Shown piece by piece: positions 50,682 through 59,254 of a stretch of 64,000 bases of DNA. Numbering within the stretch: the first letter of the stretch is position 1; every line of letters starts with the position of its first letter. The position numbers and the translations under genes are program-made. Source of the stretch: Corynebacterium haematomassiliense (lineage in GTDB: Bacteria > Actinomycetota > Actinomycetes > Mycobacteriales > Mycobacteriaceae); NCBI RefSeq assembly GCF_013978595.1, contig NZ_JACDTZ010000001.1, positions 124,001-188,000 of the forward strand, written 5' to 3'. A model generated the notes under the pieces. It did not search any database and had not been told where the DNA came from. It was given only the letters and a program-made list of their open reading frames with translations.

Positions 50682-51173
50682 GTGTCGCCTGAGAACATTC
50701 TGTTGCGCCTGCCCGAGGCGGAGGAGCAGGCTGTCCGTGCGATCTACGCCGAGCTCGCCGAGCGCGGCTTTCCGCAGCAGCACCAGCGCCCGCACATCTC
50801 CGTCACTTTCGCGCCCGCCATGCACCGCCGCGCCATCGCCGCGGCGAGTGACCTTTTGCCGCCCGTGTTGCCTGCAGCTTTACGACGTTCCGGTGTCGCC
50901 ATCTTCGGCACCAAGTCCAAACAGACCGTGGCCTGGCTGCTCGAGGCGCCGGAGGATCTCGAGCGCGCGGCCCGTGCCGTCAGCGCCGCGAACCCGGAGG
51001 GCCGCGGCGAGCGCTGGATCCCGCACCTGACCATGGGGCTGCGCCTGCCCAAACGCATCGTCCCGGACTACATCGCCGCGCTGCAGGAGGTCACCTCGCC
51101 GCACTTCAAGGAGCTCACCGCGCAGCGGGCGGTGTTCTACCAGCCGAGTTTGGGCACTGAATTCGAGTTCTAG
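50682..51173 (+). CDS. 2H phosphoesterase (2'-5' RNA ligase/CPDase-like)
   Basis: This 163-residue 2H-superfamily protein has two HxTx-type motifs: RPHISVTF and PHLTMGL. Members hydrolyse 2',3'-cyclic phosphates or open 2'-5' RNA bonds. It starts 10 bases after ligD with GAGGAGAC upstream and is surely in the same transcript, which suggests processing of RNA-containing or blocked ends made during NHEJ, though this is inference. The end overlaps the convergent gene by four bases. Confidence 0.82.
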   Translation: MSPENILLRLPEAEEQAVRAIYAELAERGFPQQHQRPHISVTFAPAMHRRAIAAASDLLPPVLPAALRRSGVAIFGTKSKQTVAWLLEAPEDLERAARAVSAANPEGRGERWIPHLTMGLRLPKRIVPDYIAALQEVTSPHFKELTAQRAVFYQPSLGTEFEF

Positions 51174-51901
51174 TCGTGGACGGGCGCAGCGCCGTCGATA
51201 GGCAATTGTGTGCTGGCGAGTGGATTGTCGCTCGCGGCGACGACGACGTTGCCGTAACCGCGGCCGGCGTATGTGACCGCGGTGTGGGCGAAGACCTGCT
51301 GTAGCCCGGCAAGCGTGGAGCGGGTGCGCGGCAGGCCGGCCACATCGCCGACGTTGGCCACGAACAACCCGCCTGGCGTGAGCGCGCGGTGCGCGGCCCG
51401 GTAGAACTCCACCGTGGTCAGCGGGCGGGGAGTGTCGGGGCCGGCGAAGACGTCGCGCACGATCACGTCCACTGAGCCCGGCGCGAGCGCGTGGGTGAAC
51501 GCGCGGGCTTCCGCCACCGCGATCTCCACGGGCGGGTCGAACGCCTCGCGCACCAGGCGCGCCAGCCCGCGGTCCAGCTCGACCGCGATGTTGCGGCTGT
51601 CCCACCGGTGCTGCACGTAGCTGGGCAGCGCGCAGCCGGCCGCGCCCAAGTGCACCGCGGCAAACGGCTCCGGCAGGTCCGCGGCCTCGATGAAGTCCGC
51701 GATCCACTCCATGTAGTCGTAGCTAAGCACCTCCGGCGCGCCGGGCACGACGTACGATGACGGCACCTGGTTGACCTCCAACACGTATGCGCCGTCGCGG
51801 TCCGGGTCCGCAACGATGGTGGCGGTGCCGGTGTCGATGGGGTAGGTGCCCTCGATGCGCTTTTTACGTGCGCGCGGTTTGCGACGGCGGGGGTTGGACA
51901 T
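51170..51901 (-). CDS. Spermidine-synthase-like methyltransferase-fold protein
   Basis: This protein of about 243 residues has a basic N-terminus (MSNPRRRKPRARKKR) and a SAM-fold spermidine synthase domain (YDYMEWIADFI; AVHLGAAGCALPSYVQ; VDVIVRDVFAG; AHRALTPGGLFVANV). Polyamine-binding acidic residues are only partly recognisable, so true spermidine synthesis is uncertain. ATG 51901 is preceded by TATGCA at seven bases; ATG 51913 is an alternative. It is divergent from the PNPOx gene. Confidence 0.8.
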   Translation of the reverse strand: MSNPRRRKPRARKKRIEGTYPIDTGTATIVADPDRDGAYVLEVNQVPSSYVVPGAPEVLSYDYMEWIADFIEAADLPEPFAAVHLGAAGCALPSYVQHRWDSRNIAVELDRGLARLVREAFDPPVEIAVAEARAFTHALAPGSVDVIVRDVFAGPDTPRPLTTVEFYRAAHRALTPGGLFVANVGDVAGLPRTRSTLAGLQQVFAHTAVTYAGRGYGNVVVAASDNPLASTQLPIDGAAPVHD

Positions 51902-51982
51902 GGGAGTATGCATACCTGTTGTGTGGCCGGTATCGCACCCGGAACCGCCGCTGGGGGTAGGCGGGGTTGGTAGAATCGTCAT

Positions 51983-52492
51983 ATGGTGTATTTGTCGCAG
52001 GACTATATCAGTGAGCTGCCGAAGTCGCACGCCTCGCTTTCAGAGGTCGACTTGAGCCCACTTCCTCGCGACCCCAACGAACTCTTCGCCCAGTGGTTCA
52101 AAGATGCGGTGGAACACAACGTGGGAGACCCCACGGCAGTCACTATAGCCACTGTGGACGAGAAATCCCGGCCTGATGCGCGCATCGTCGACATCATTTC
52201 TCTCGACGAGAAAGGCTTCCACTTCGGCACCGCGACCCGTACGGCCAAAGTTGAGCAGCTCGAAAAGACTGATTTGGCGTCGCTGGTATTTTGGTGGCAG
52301 CCGCTGCGACGGGCGGTGCGCGTGCGTGGCACAACGTCGCGCGATTTCGGCGGAGAGCGGCTCAACGTGTGGTGCGTCAAGCCTTATCATTTCGAGTTCA
52401 CCTATATCTGGGACGACCGGATGCACTCAGATCGGGTGATTTACAACATCGATGAATTCGGTGAGTGGGAACGCATCCGCATCCAACTCTGA
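51983..52492 (+). CDS. Pyridoxamine 5'-phosphate oxidase family protein
   Basis: This 169-residue flavin-split-barrel protein shows a PdxH-like order: DPTAVTIATVDEKSRPDARIVDI, then TRTAKVEQL, LVFWWQPLRRAVRVRG. It is shorter than typical PdxH (about 210), and the C-terminal WxRxRL motif is replaced by WERIRIQL. It may oxidise PNP/PMP or act as a flavin/heme-binding relative. ATG 51983 lies six bases after TAGAAT (leaderless). Confidence 0.78.
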   Translation: MVYLSQDYISELPKSHASLSEVDLSPLPRDPNELFAQWFKDAVEHNVGDPTAVTIATVDEKSRPDARIVDIISLDEKGFHFGTATRTAKVEQLEKTDLASLVFWWQPLRRAVRVRGTTSRDFGGERLNVWCVKPYHFEFTYIWDDRMHSDRVIYNIDEFGEWERIRIQL

Positions 52493-52510
52493 GGCCGCTA
52501 AAAGGCTGTC

Positions 52511-53962
52511 CTAATCGTTCCAGGACTTCGTCTGCGCGAAGAAACACGCGGCGACGGCGCCGGCGGCGATGACGGCGCACGGCAGCCAGATCGAGTTGCC
52601 CATCGCCAGCGCGAACGGCTCGTGCAGCGCCTCCGGGAGCGGGCCTGTGGCTTGACCGGTGGCGGCTAAATCGCCCGCGCCCGCCCCGTCGCCAAGCTTT
52701 GCGGCGAGCTGCGCCGACATCATCGCCGCGATCGCCGCCGAGCCGATCACCGCGCCGATCTGGCGGGTGGTGTTGTACACGCTCGAGCCGGCGCCGGCCA
52801 GGCGCGGGTCCAGGTTGCGGGTGGCGATCATGGACAGCGGGCCCCACATCAGGGAGTTGGCCACGCCGTAGACCACAGCGACGGCGTACATCCAGCGCGG
52901 GTCCACTGCCGGGGTGGTGATCAGCGCGGAGGCGCCCATGGACGCCGCCGCCAGGGTCAGGCCGGTGATCGCGAAGGGCTTCGGGTCGTGCGTGTTGGTC
53001 AGTTTGCCGACCCACGGCGACAGCAGCCCGGAGATCACGCCCGATGGCAGGACTAGCAGCGCCGCCTCGGTGGGGGTGAAGCCCTGCACCGTCTGCACGT
53101 AGATCATCCACGGGATGATGTAGGTGGAGATGGCAAACCCCACCGTGGAGATGGTGGCGCCGGCGAGCGAAAAGTTGCGGTCGCTGAACAGCGCCAACGG
53201 CACCAGCGCGCTGTCGCCCTGCCGGGCCTGCCAGCGGAAGAACAGCACCATCGTGGCCGCCCCGAAGAGCACCAGCGCCCACACGCGCCAGTCCCAGTTG
53301 AAGTTCTCCGCCTCCTGGATGCCAAAGACCAGGCAGAACATGCTCACGGAGCTCAAACCCACGCCCACCCAGTCGAAGTGCCGGTTCGTCCTCTCCAGGC
53401 GCGGCACGTAGATCCACGCCAGGATCAGCCCGAGCACACCGACGGGGACGTTGACGAAGAAGATCCAGGGCCAACCGGAGGCGTCGACAAGCGCACCGCC
53501 CAACAGCGGACCCGTCACGGTGGCAAGCCCCGCCGTGGCGCCCCACACACCCATCGCGCCGCCGCGCTCCTTCGGGGAAAACGTGCGGATCATCACCGAC
53601 ATCGTTTGCGGCGTGACCATCGCCCCGCCCAGGCCCTGGAACGCGCGCGCGGCGATCAGCGCGGCAGACGACGTCGCCAAGCCGCATGCAAGCGACGAGG
53701 CGGTGAACAGCGCCAGGCCGATCAGGTAGATGCTGCGGGGCCCGAAACGGTCGCCGAGGCGCCCGGTGATGAGCAGCGGCACCGCGTACGCCAAAAGGTA
53801 CGCGGAGTTGACCCAGATGACCTCGTTATAGGAGGCGCCGAGGCCTTCCGAGATGGCGGGAATCGCCACCGAAACGATGGTGGAATCCACCAAGATCATG
53901 AAAAAGCCCAGCATCATCGACCACAAGGCCGGCCACGGAGAACGAGTCGAGGTTTCCTGCAC
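52511..53962 (-). CDS. MFS drug:H+ antiporter, DHA2 (14-TM) family
   Basis: This 483-residue transporter has motif A (GRLGDRFGPR), motif C (GLATVTGPLLGGAL) and about 14 helices, like EmrB/LfrA. It probably exports drugs or dyes. GTG 53962 is chosen because TATCAT ends seven bases upstream; longer in-frame extensions upstream overlap the DUF4185 gene and are not transporter-like. No repressor gene is adjacent. It lies 32 bases after the DUF4185 stop. Confidence 0.87.
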   Translation of the reverse strand: MQETSTRSPWPALWSMMLGFFMILVDSTIVSVAIPAISEGLGASYNEVIWVNSAYLLAYAVPLLITGRLGDRFGPRSIYLIGLALFTASSLACGLATSSAALIAARAFQGLGGAMVTPQTMSVMIRTFSPKERGGAMGVWGATAGLATVTGPLLGGALVDASGWPWIFFVNVPVGVLGLILAWIYVPRLERTNRHFDWVGVGLSSVSMFCLVFGIQEAENFNWDWRVWALVLFGAATMVLFFRWQARQGDSALVPLALFSDRNFSLAGATISTVGFAISTYIIPWMIYVQTVQGFTPTEAALLVLPSGVISGLLSPWVGKLTNTHDPKPFAITGLTLAAASMGASALITTPAVDPRWMYAVAVVYGVANSLMWGPLSMIATRNLDPRLAGAGSSVYNTTRQIGAVIGSAAIAAMMSAQLAAKLGDGAGAGDLAATGQATGPLPEALHEPFALAMGNSIWLPCAVIAAGAVAACFFAQTKSWND

Positions 53963-53994
53963 CGGGGAGATGATACTGGGCTTTGCTAAAGGTT

Positions 53995-55446
53995 CTAGAT
54001 CGGCAGCATCTGCTGGATCGGCTCCGGCAGCATGTCCCGATACATCGGCAGCGTCACGGCACCGATGGCGCCGACGGTCGCCAGTACGCCCAGGATGATG
54101 CCGACGGTGCGCAGGGTGCCCAGCGCCTCGCTGTCCTCGGAGGACATGAACAGCTCCGGCTTGTCGTTGACCAGGTTGTCCTCGGCCTCCATGTCCGCAG
54201 TGGTCTCGGAGCCCTGCTTGACCACCGTGACCTCCGGCTCCTCGCGCACCTCGTCCGCGTCGATGCCGTAGACCTTGTCCAGCCCCTTCACGTTGAACTG
54301 GGTGGCGGTGTAGCGGCTGTTGTCGGAGGTCTTCCACTGCGAGACGACAATGTCCATGTCGTCCAGGTGCGAGCCCGGCACGATGTAGCCGCCGTAGGGC
54401 TGCGACCAGTTCAGCGGGGTCTGCTCGTTGTCCCAGGACCCGTTCCGCGCGATCTTGGCCACGCGCACGTTGTCCCAGTTGCGCCCCAGGGTCTCGGAGA
54501 TGCGCACCTCGACGTCCTGCGAGTCCTCGTTGAACATGACCAGGACCCAGTGGCCGTCGATGTAGCGCAGGCACATCTCGCCAGCCTTCACGTTGTTCTT
54601 CAGGATCGGCTCGGCGTGGTTGGACCAGTCGTCGATCTGGGCGCTGTAGCCCTCCCAGTTGCCCGGTTTGTCAATGTCTTCCGGCTTGAAGCGCCACAGG
54701 TACACGGGCGATTCGCGGCCGAACTTGGTGGAGGTGGCGTAGATGTAGCCGTCCGGACCATTGTCCCAGCTGATCAGCTGCGTCATACCGCGCATGTGGT
54801 TGCCGGGGGTGGAGCTGATTTCCTTCCAGGTTTTGCCGCCGTCGTCGGACTTCCACACGTTGGAGGAGACGACGGTGCCGAAGGGGGCATGGAACGTGCC
54901 GTGCAGGTACAGCGTGCCGTCGACGTTGATCACGTCGGATGGGATCAGGGTGCTGTCGTTGATGCGGTGGTACGAGATCATGTCGCTGACCTCGGAGGTG
55001 TTGTCGATGGGGCGGAGGATCTTGATAAAGCCGTCCTCGTCCATCTTGGCCACCACGCCGACGGGGCTCATCCACCCTTGGCCGAAGTTGCCGCGGAAGG
55101 AGTCGCCGAAGATCATGGCGAACTCGCCGTTGCCCATCGGCGCCATTGCGCCCAGGTCGCCGGAGCGGAAACCGGTGTGGGCGGAGTATTTGCCCAGCAC
55201 GTCGTCCATGACCTGGATGGTGGTGCCGTTGGGGAGACGCAGCGGCTTCGACGCGGTCTTCTTCGGCGGCTCCACGGGCACCCAGGGCTTCTTGTCGCGT
55301 TTCTTCTTCGCGGGGGTGCCGGAGGAGGAAGACAGGCTGGACACGCTCGACTCTGCGTGGGCCTGGGGCACTGCCACGGCGGACAGTGCGAGGGCGCTAG
55401 CCACACCAGCGCTGATGAGGATCTTCGGGGTTGTCTGGGTGCGCAT
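53995..55446 (-). CDS. Secreted DUF4185 (beta-propeller-like) protein
   Basis: This 483-residue exported protein has a signal peptide (to AHAES), a Lys/Pro-rich linker, a DUF4185 domain (DLGAMAPMGNGEFAMIFGDS; WKSDDGGKTWKEISS; HWVLVMFNEDS) of likely glycosidase-like beta-propeller fold, and a C-terminal transmembrane segment (TVGIILGVLATVGAIGAVTL). Corynebacteria carry several such proteins; a carbohydrate-related surface role is possible but not established. Confidence 0.85.
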   Translation of the reverse strand: MRTQTTPKILISAGVASALALSAVAVPQAHAESSVSSLSSSSGTPAKKKRDKKPWVPVEPPKKTASKPLRLPNGTTIQVMDDVLGKYSAHTGFRSGDLGAMAPMGNGEFAMIFGDSFRGNFGQGWMSPVGVVAKMDEDGFIKILRPIDNTSEVSDMISYHRINDSTLIPSDVINVDGTLYLHGTFHAPFGTVVSSNVWKSDDGGKTWKEISSTPGNHMRGMTQLISWDNGPDGYIYATSTKFGRESPVYLWRFKPEDIDKPGNWEGYSAQIDDWSNHAEPILKNNVKAGEMCLRYIDGHWVLVMFNEDSQDVEVRISETLGRNWDNVRVAKIARNGSWDNEQTPLNWSQPYGGYIVPGSHLDDMDIVVSQWKTSDNSRYTATQFNVKGLDKVYGIDADEVREEPEVTVVKQGSETTADMEAEDNLVNDKPELFMSSEDSEALGTLRTVGIILGVLATVGAIGAVTLPMYRDMLPEPIQQMLPI

Positions 55447-55584
55447 GAGGCTCGCCTTTTCTACAGATGTTGGTTAGACATTTCAGAACCATCGAGCACT
55501 CTAGCACCTGAAACGGCGCTGAGGAGGCGTTCGGAAAAGCTCGGAAACGACACGTTGGTTTCCGGGCTGTGACCTGCGTTGCGT

Positions 55585-56004
55585 CTAGACCGCGTCGGTC
55601 TCCTGCGGGTCGTTATCCGCCTCCGCTTTGGTCTCGTGGCGGGTGCCGGGGGCGTGCTCCGGCGGGGCGTAGATGGAGTACAGCTTCGCCGGGGCGTCGG
55701 ATTCGTTGACGAAGTTGTGCCACTTGCCCGCCGGCACGAATGCGGCCCAGTCGGCCTTAATCACTTCGTCTACTTCGAGGTTGTCCTCGGACGGGCCGAT
55801 CTGCGCGCGCAGCTCGCCCTCTTCGAGGCGGAGGAACTGGTCGTGGTCGTCGTGGATTTCGGCGCCGATTTCGCCGCCGACCGGGATGGTCATCACGGTC
55901 AGCTGCAGGTTCTTGCCGGTCCACAGCGTGTCGCGGAACGCCTCGTTGTCCAGCGTCGCCTTCTCAATGTCCACCACAAACGGGTTCGGTCCCTGGTCGG
56001 CCAT
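55585..56004 (-). CDS. Cupin-domain protein
   Basis: This protein of about 139 residues has a single cupin barrel with the two motifs GGEIGAEIHDDHDQFLRLEEGE and WAAFVPAGKWHNFVNES, giving His, His, Glu and His metal ligands. It may be a metal-dependent isomerase, dioxygenase or storage-type cupin; the C-terminal tail is acidic. ATG 56004 or 56007 follow GAGGAGG. Confidence 0.82.
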   Translation of the reverse strand: MADQGPNPFVVDIEKATLDNEAFRDTLWTGKNLQLTVMTIPVGGEIGAEIHDDHDQFLRLEEGELRAQIGPSEDNLEVDEVIKADWAAFVPAGKWHNFVNESDAPAKLYSIYAPPEHAPGTRHETKAEADNDPQETDAV

Positions 56005-56057
56005 CATGCCTCCTCGGTTGTCGGAAGTTGTGCACACCTCAGCCTAGGAGCTTTTGC

Positions 56058-57110
56058 TTATCGACGGTGGCGTCCGCCCCGCCGACGCTTCCTATTTTTC
56101 CTCCTGAGCTGGACTTTCTCCACCTCGGTGAGGTAGCCGTCCCGGGTGTTTTGCGCAGCCACGGCGGTCGGCTCCGGCCGCCTCGGGGATTCGGCTTCGG
56201 CGGGCTCGTCGACGCGGCCGAACATCTCTGTCGGCGCGGAGAGTTCTTCGGGACGCGCCCCGCCTCCCAGCGAGACGTAGCGGGCCGTGTGCTTCGGCTT
56301 GACCTCGTCGACCGGGTCGGTGGCGAAGTCGCGCTCCACGGTCACGGCCCAGCCGCCGCCGGGGAACTCGATGAGCTGCCACGGCTCCGGGCGCCGCTGC
56401 GGCGCGGCACTCAAGGCGGGGATCTGCTCGGTGCCCTCGTCTGGGCTGGCAGCGTCGAGGGCGGCCATGCCGTCCAAGACCACCGCGCGCGCCCAGAGTC
56501 CGCCGTTGGGGAACTGTGACAGCCACGCGAGCACGGCCTCGCCGTCGGGCTCGGCGATGGCGCCGAGGACTCGGCCGTCGAGGGTGGCCAGCGGAGTGCC
56601 GTCGATAGGCACAAGCCCCACGAACCACTGGCCGGGGGAGCGGGCGGAAAGTTCGGCGGCCTCGAATTCGCCGACGGAGGTGTCGATGACCAGCATGTCT
56701 CCCGGCAGCAGCACCGCAGCTTCTTCGGGCGCGTTGTTGCGCGGCACCGCGAGCTGCGGCTCCGGCAGGACCACGTGCACGTCGAAACGCCCCGTGTCCT
56801 TATTCAGGTTGACCGCGGCCACCGTGGCGGGCTGCAGAAACGACGAGTGGACGCGCTCCACTTCGTCGAAGTGGGCGCGCCACTCGGGCGCGACCTCGCC
56901 GAGCACAGGCCCCGGCAGCTCCCCGCCGCTGCGACGGCGCACGCGCCACGAGCGGTTCAGCGGGTTCGCCTCCAACACCACATCGACGTACGTGGTGCCC
57001 TTGCGGCCCGCAAAATCGGAGAAGAGGGTGGCCTGCGAGACGTGGTCCACCGGGACTTCCACGCCGGCACCCCACGTGGACGGGGCAAGAGAGTACTGCT
57101 TGGCTGCCAT
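56058..57110 (-). CDS. Hypothetical protein with basic C-terminus
   Basis: This 350-residue cytosolic protein has no family recognised. It is rich in beta strands, with two related segments (VEVPVDHVSQATLFSDFAGRKG near the start; WAVTVERDFATDPVDEV further on), a Pro/Glu linker and an extreme basic tail (QLRRKNRKRRRGGRHRR) that may contact nucleic acid. The stop TAA is inside a CGTCGATAAGC repeat. It is 22 bases after the DUF808 gene, so co-transcription is likely. Confidence 0.6.
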   Translation of the reverse strand: MAAKQYSLAPSTWGAGVEVPVDHVSQATLFSDFAGRKGTTYVDVVLEANPLNRSWRVRRRSGGELPGPVLGEVAPEWRAHFDEVERVHSSFLQPATVAAVNLNKDTGRFDVHVVLPEPQLAVPRNNAPEEAAVLLPGDMLVIDTSVGEFEAAELSARSPGQWFVGLVPIDGTPLATLDGRVLGAIAEPDGEAVLAWLSQFPNGGLWARAVVLDGMAALDAASPDEGTEQIPALSAAPQRRPEPWQLIEFPGGGWAVTVERDFATDPVDEVKPKHTARYVSLGGGARPEELSAPTEMFGRVDEPAEAESPRRPEPTAVAAQNTRDGYLTEVEKVQLRRKNRKRRRGGRHRR

Positions 57111-57131
57111 GGAGGAAATTGTAGGCAGGAG

Positions 57132-58040
57132 CTAGCGCAGCTTCTTCACCAGCTGCACCACGCCCAGCACAATGAAACCGACGACAAGGCCCGCCACCAG
57201 GGAAACGCCGGTCTCCACCAGCCAGCCCAGCGCGCCGCCGCCGACGGCCTCCTGGCCCATGGCGATGACGTCGTGCGGCCAGTGCCAGCCGAAGACCTCG
57301 TCGAAGCCACGGATGAGCAGGTGGCCGCCCACCCACAGCATTGCCACGGTGCCGATGATGCCGATGGCGTTGAGCACGTACGGCATGCCCTTGACCAGCG
57401 CGCGGCCGGTCTTCGGGGCGTTGCCGCGCTTGATCATGCCGTGGCCGATGTCGTCGATCTTGACCAAAAGCGCCACTGCACCGTAGACGGCGATGGTGAT
57501 GAAGATCGCCACCGCGATCAGCACGGCGGCTTCCATCCACACCGACTGATCCTTGACCTCATCGAGGGAGATGAACATGATCTCCGTGGACAGGATCAGG
57601 TCCGTGCGGATAGCACTGTTGACCAGCGCGTCTTCGTCCTGGTCGGACTTGTTGGCCGCCTTCTCGGCTTCCTCGTCGTCGTTGGAGGACAGCTTGTGCG
57701 CGATCTTCTCCGCACCCTCGAACGCGAGGTAGGAGCCGCCGAGCATGAGAATCGGGGTCAGCGCCCACGGCGCGAACGCGTTGAGCAGCAGCGCGACCGG
57801 CAAAATGAAGACCAGCTTGTTGCGCAGCGAACCCTTGGTGATGCGCCAGATCATCGGCAGCTCGCGCGCCGGCGTCACGCCTTCGACGTACTGCGGGGCC
57901 ACCGCGGCATCGTCGATGACCACGCCGGCGGCCTTCGAAGACGTCTTTGCGGTCATGCCGGCAACGTCGTCGATGCTTGCGGCGGCTTGGCGGGCGATCA
58001 GGGCGACGTCGTCGAGCAGGGCGAGTAGGCCACCGGCCAT
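57132..58040 (-). CDS. DUF808 membrane protein
   Basis: This 302-residue protein with about six hydrophobic segments starts MAGGLLALLDDVALIARQAAASIDD, the hallmark of DUF808 (YedI-like) proteins. It contains NKLVFILPVALLLNAFAPWAL and GGSYLAFEGAEKIAHK. Function is unknown. It is the first gene of a unit with the hypothetical gene downstream and is divergent from the DUF2218 gene. Confidence 0.88.
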   Translation of the reverse strand: MAGGLLALLDDVALIARQAAASIDDVAGMTAKTSSKAAGVVIDDAAVAPQYVEGVTPARELPMIWRITKGSLRNKLVFILPVALLLNAFAPWALTPILMLGGSYLAFEGAEKIAHKLSSNDDEEAEKAANKSDQDEDALVNSAIRTDLILSTEIMFISLDEVKDQSVWMEAAVLIAVAIFITIAVYGAVALLVKIDDIGHGMIKRGNAPKTGRALVKGMPYVLNAIGIIGTVAMLWVGGHLLIRGFDEVFGWHWPHDVIAMGQEAVGGGALGWLVETGVSLVAGLVVGFIVLGVVQLVKKLR

Positions 58041-58121
58041 GTGGGGGTTCTCCTCGGGAGGTGGGGAAAAGTAACTTGGCCAGTATACGGAAACAGGTGT
58101 AACCGGCCTCGCGGCGTGGGG

Positions 58122-58140
58122 TAAGGATTGCCTAACCTCT
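58122..58140 (+). promoter_or_regulatory. DtxR-like box upstream of DUF2218 gene
   Basis: TAAGGATTGCCTAACCTCT matches the DtxR consensus at 15 of 19 positions. A TAGGGT hexamer six bases before ATG 58155 overlaps its downstream side, suggesting iron-repressed leaderless transcription. Confidence 0.55.
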
Positions 58141-58154
58141 GTTAGGGTGGTGGC

Positions 58155-58514
58155 ATGCAGACATCACAGGCCAACGTGAAAACAGCCCGTCCCGAGCGCT
58201 ACGGCAAACAGCTCGCTTCCCACTTCAGCAGGAAAGTCGAGGCGTCGTGGGACGAGGATGCCAGCGAGGGTGCGATTACATTCCCCGCGCCAGAAGATGC
58301 TGGGGAGGGCACCACGTGCAGCCTCGCTGCGGGGGAGGAGGTGCTGCACATGCGTATCGACGGCACGGCCGACGCGGTCGAGCGCTTCGAGCGCGTCGTC
58401 GGCACGCATCTGGTGCGTTTCGGTGCCCGCGACGGTCTGGCCGTGCAGTGGCAACGCGGCGACGGGCCTGGGCAAAGCTTCACAGCCTCCGAGCCGGAGC
58501 CGCCCAGCCAATGA
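58155..58514 (+). CDS. DUF2218 protein, probably iron-regulated
   Basis: This 119-residue DUF2218 protein has the pattern RPERYGKQLASHFSRKVEASWDED through a C-terminal LVRFGARDGLAVQWQ. DUF2218 proteins are often linked to siderophore uptake or siderophore-interacting proteins. A DtxR-like box at 58122 supports a role in iron metabolism. ATG 58155 fits a leaderless start after TAGGGT. The TPP riboswitch begins 28 bases after its stop. Confidence 0.78.
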   Translation: MQTSQANVKTARPERYGKQLASHFSRKVEASWDEDASEGAITFPAPEDAGEGTTCSLAAGEEVLHMRIDGTADAVERFERVVGTHLVRFGARDGLAVQWQRGDGPGQSFTASEPEPPSQ

Positions 58515-58542
58515 TGTAATATCTTTGCGACAACTGAATGCC

Positions 58543-58641
58543 CCACACGGGTGCTGCCGCGCAACAACGCGGTGGCTGAGACGCCGAGGATGTTCGGCGA
58601 ACCGTAGAACCTGATCCGGGTAATGCCGGCGATAGGAAGGA
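58543..58641 (+). ncRNA. TPP riboswitch (THI element)
   Basis: Conserved aptamer elements are present in order: ACACGGGTGC at the 5' end, CTGAGA at 58576-58581, and ACCTGATCCGG (58609-58619) followed by GTAATGCCGGCG. The 3' end (GCGATAGGAAGG) contains the AGGAAGG ribosome site of the downstream gene, so TPP binding probably blocks translation initiation. It controls ykoEDC. Confidence 0.93.
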
Positions 58642-58651
58642 AGATTCGCAC

Positions 58652-59254
58652 ATGACTGTGCCCGCAAAGAAGAACTCCTGGCGCGTCGTGGACATCGTCA
58701 CCGCCGCTGTGCTGGGTGTGGCCTGCGGCCTGCTGTTTTGGGTGTGGAACAGCATTGGCGACGCAGGGTTTAAGGCGCTCGACGCCCTGACTCCGGGCCT
58801 GGGCGGTCTGGTTACCGGCATCTGGTTCACTGGCGGTGTGCTCGGTGGCCTGATCATTCGCAAGCCGGGCGCCGCGGTGTTCGTCGAGCTTGTCGCCGCA
58901 TCCGTTTCTGCGGTACTTGGCAGCCAGTGGGGCATCGAGACGCTTTACTCAGGTCTGGCCCAGGGCTTCGGCGCCGAGCTGATTTTCTTGATCTTTGCCT
59001 ACCGTCGTTTCGGCCTGTTCACGGCGGTGCTTTCCGGTATCGGCGCTGGTGTCGGCGCGTTCATCCTGGAGCTGTTCCTCACGCCGAACCTCGCGATGAG
59101 CCTGCAATTCAACCTAATCTACCTGACCTGCCTGATCATCTCCGGCGCGGTCCTCGCCGGCGTGTTCTCGTACTACCTGGTCAAGGCGCTGGCAAAGACC
59201 GGCGCGCTGGACCGCTTCGGCGCCGGCCGCGAGCGCTTCGACCAGGCCGCGTAG
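58652..59254 (+). CDS. ykoE: Thiamine-precursor ECF transporter S component YkoE
   Basis: This 200-residue membrane protein with six helices (VDIVTAAVLGVACGLLFWVW at the N-terminus) is the substrate-binding component of the YkoEDC hydroxymethylpyrimidine/thiamine ECF transporter. Assignment is supported by the TPP riboswitch directly upstream and the ATPase and T-component genes downstream. ATG follows GGAAGGAAG by eight bases. The stop TAG abuts the ykoD ATG. Confidence 0.9.
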   Translation: MTVPAKKNSWRVVDIVTAAVLGVACGLLFWVWNSIGDAGFKALDALTPGLGGLVTGIWFTGGVLGGLIIRKPGAAVFVELVAASVSAVLGSQWGIETLYSGLAQGFGAELIFLIFAYRRFGLFTAVLSGIGAGVGAFILELFLTPNLAMSLQFNLIYLTCLIISGAVLAGVFSYYLVKALAKTGALDRFGAGRERFDQAA

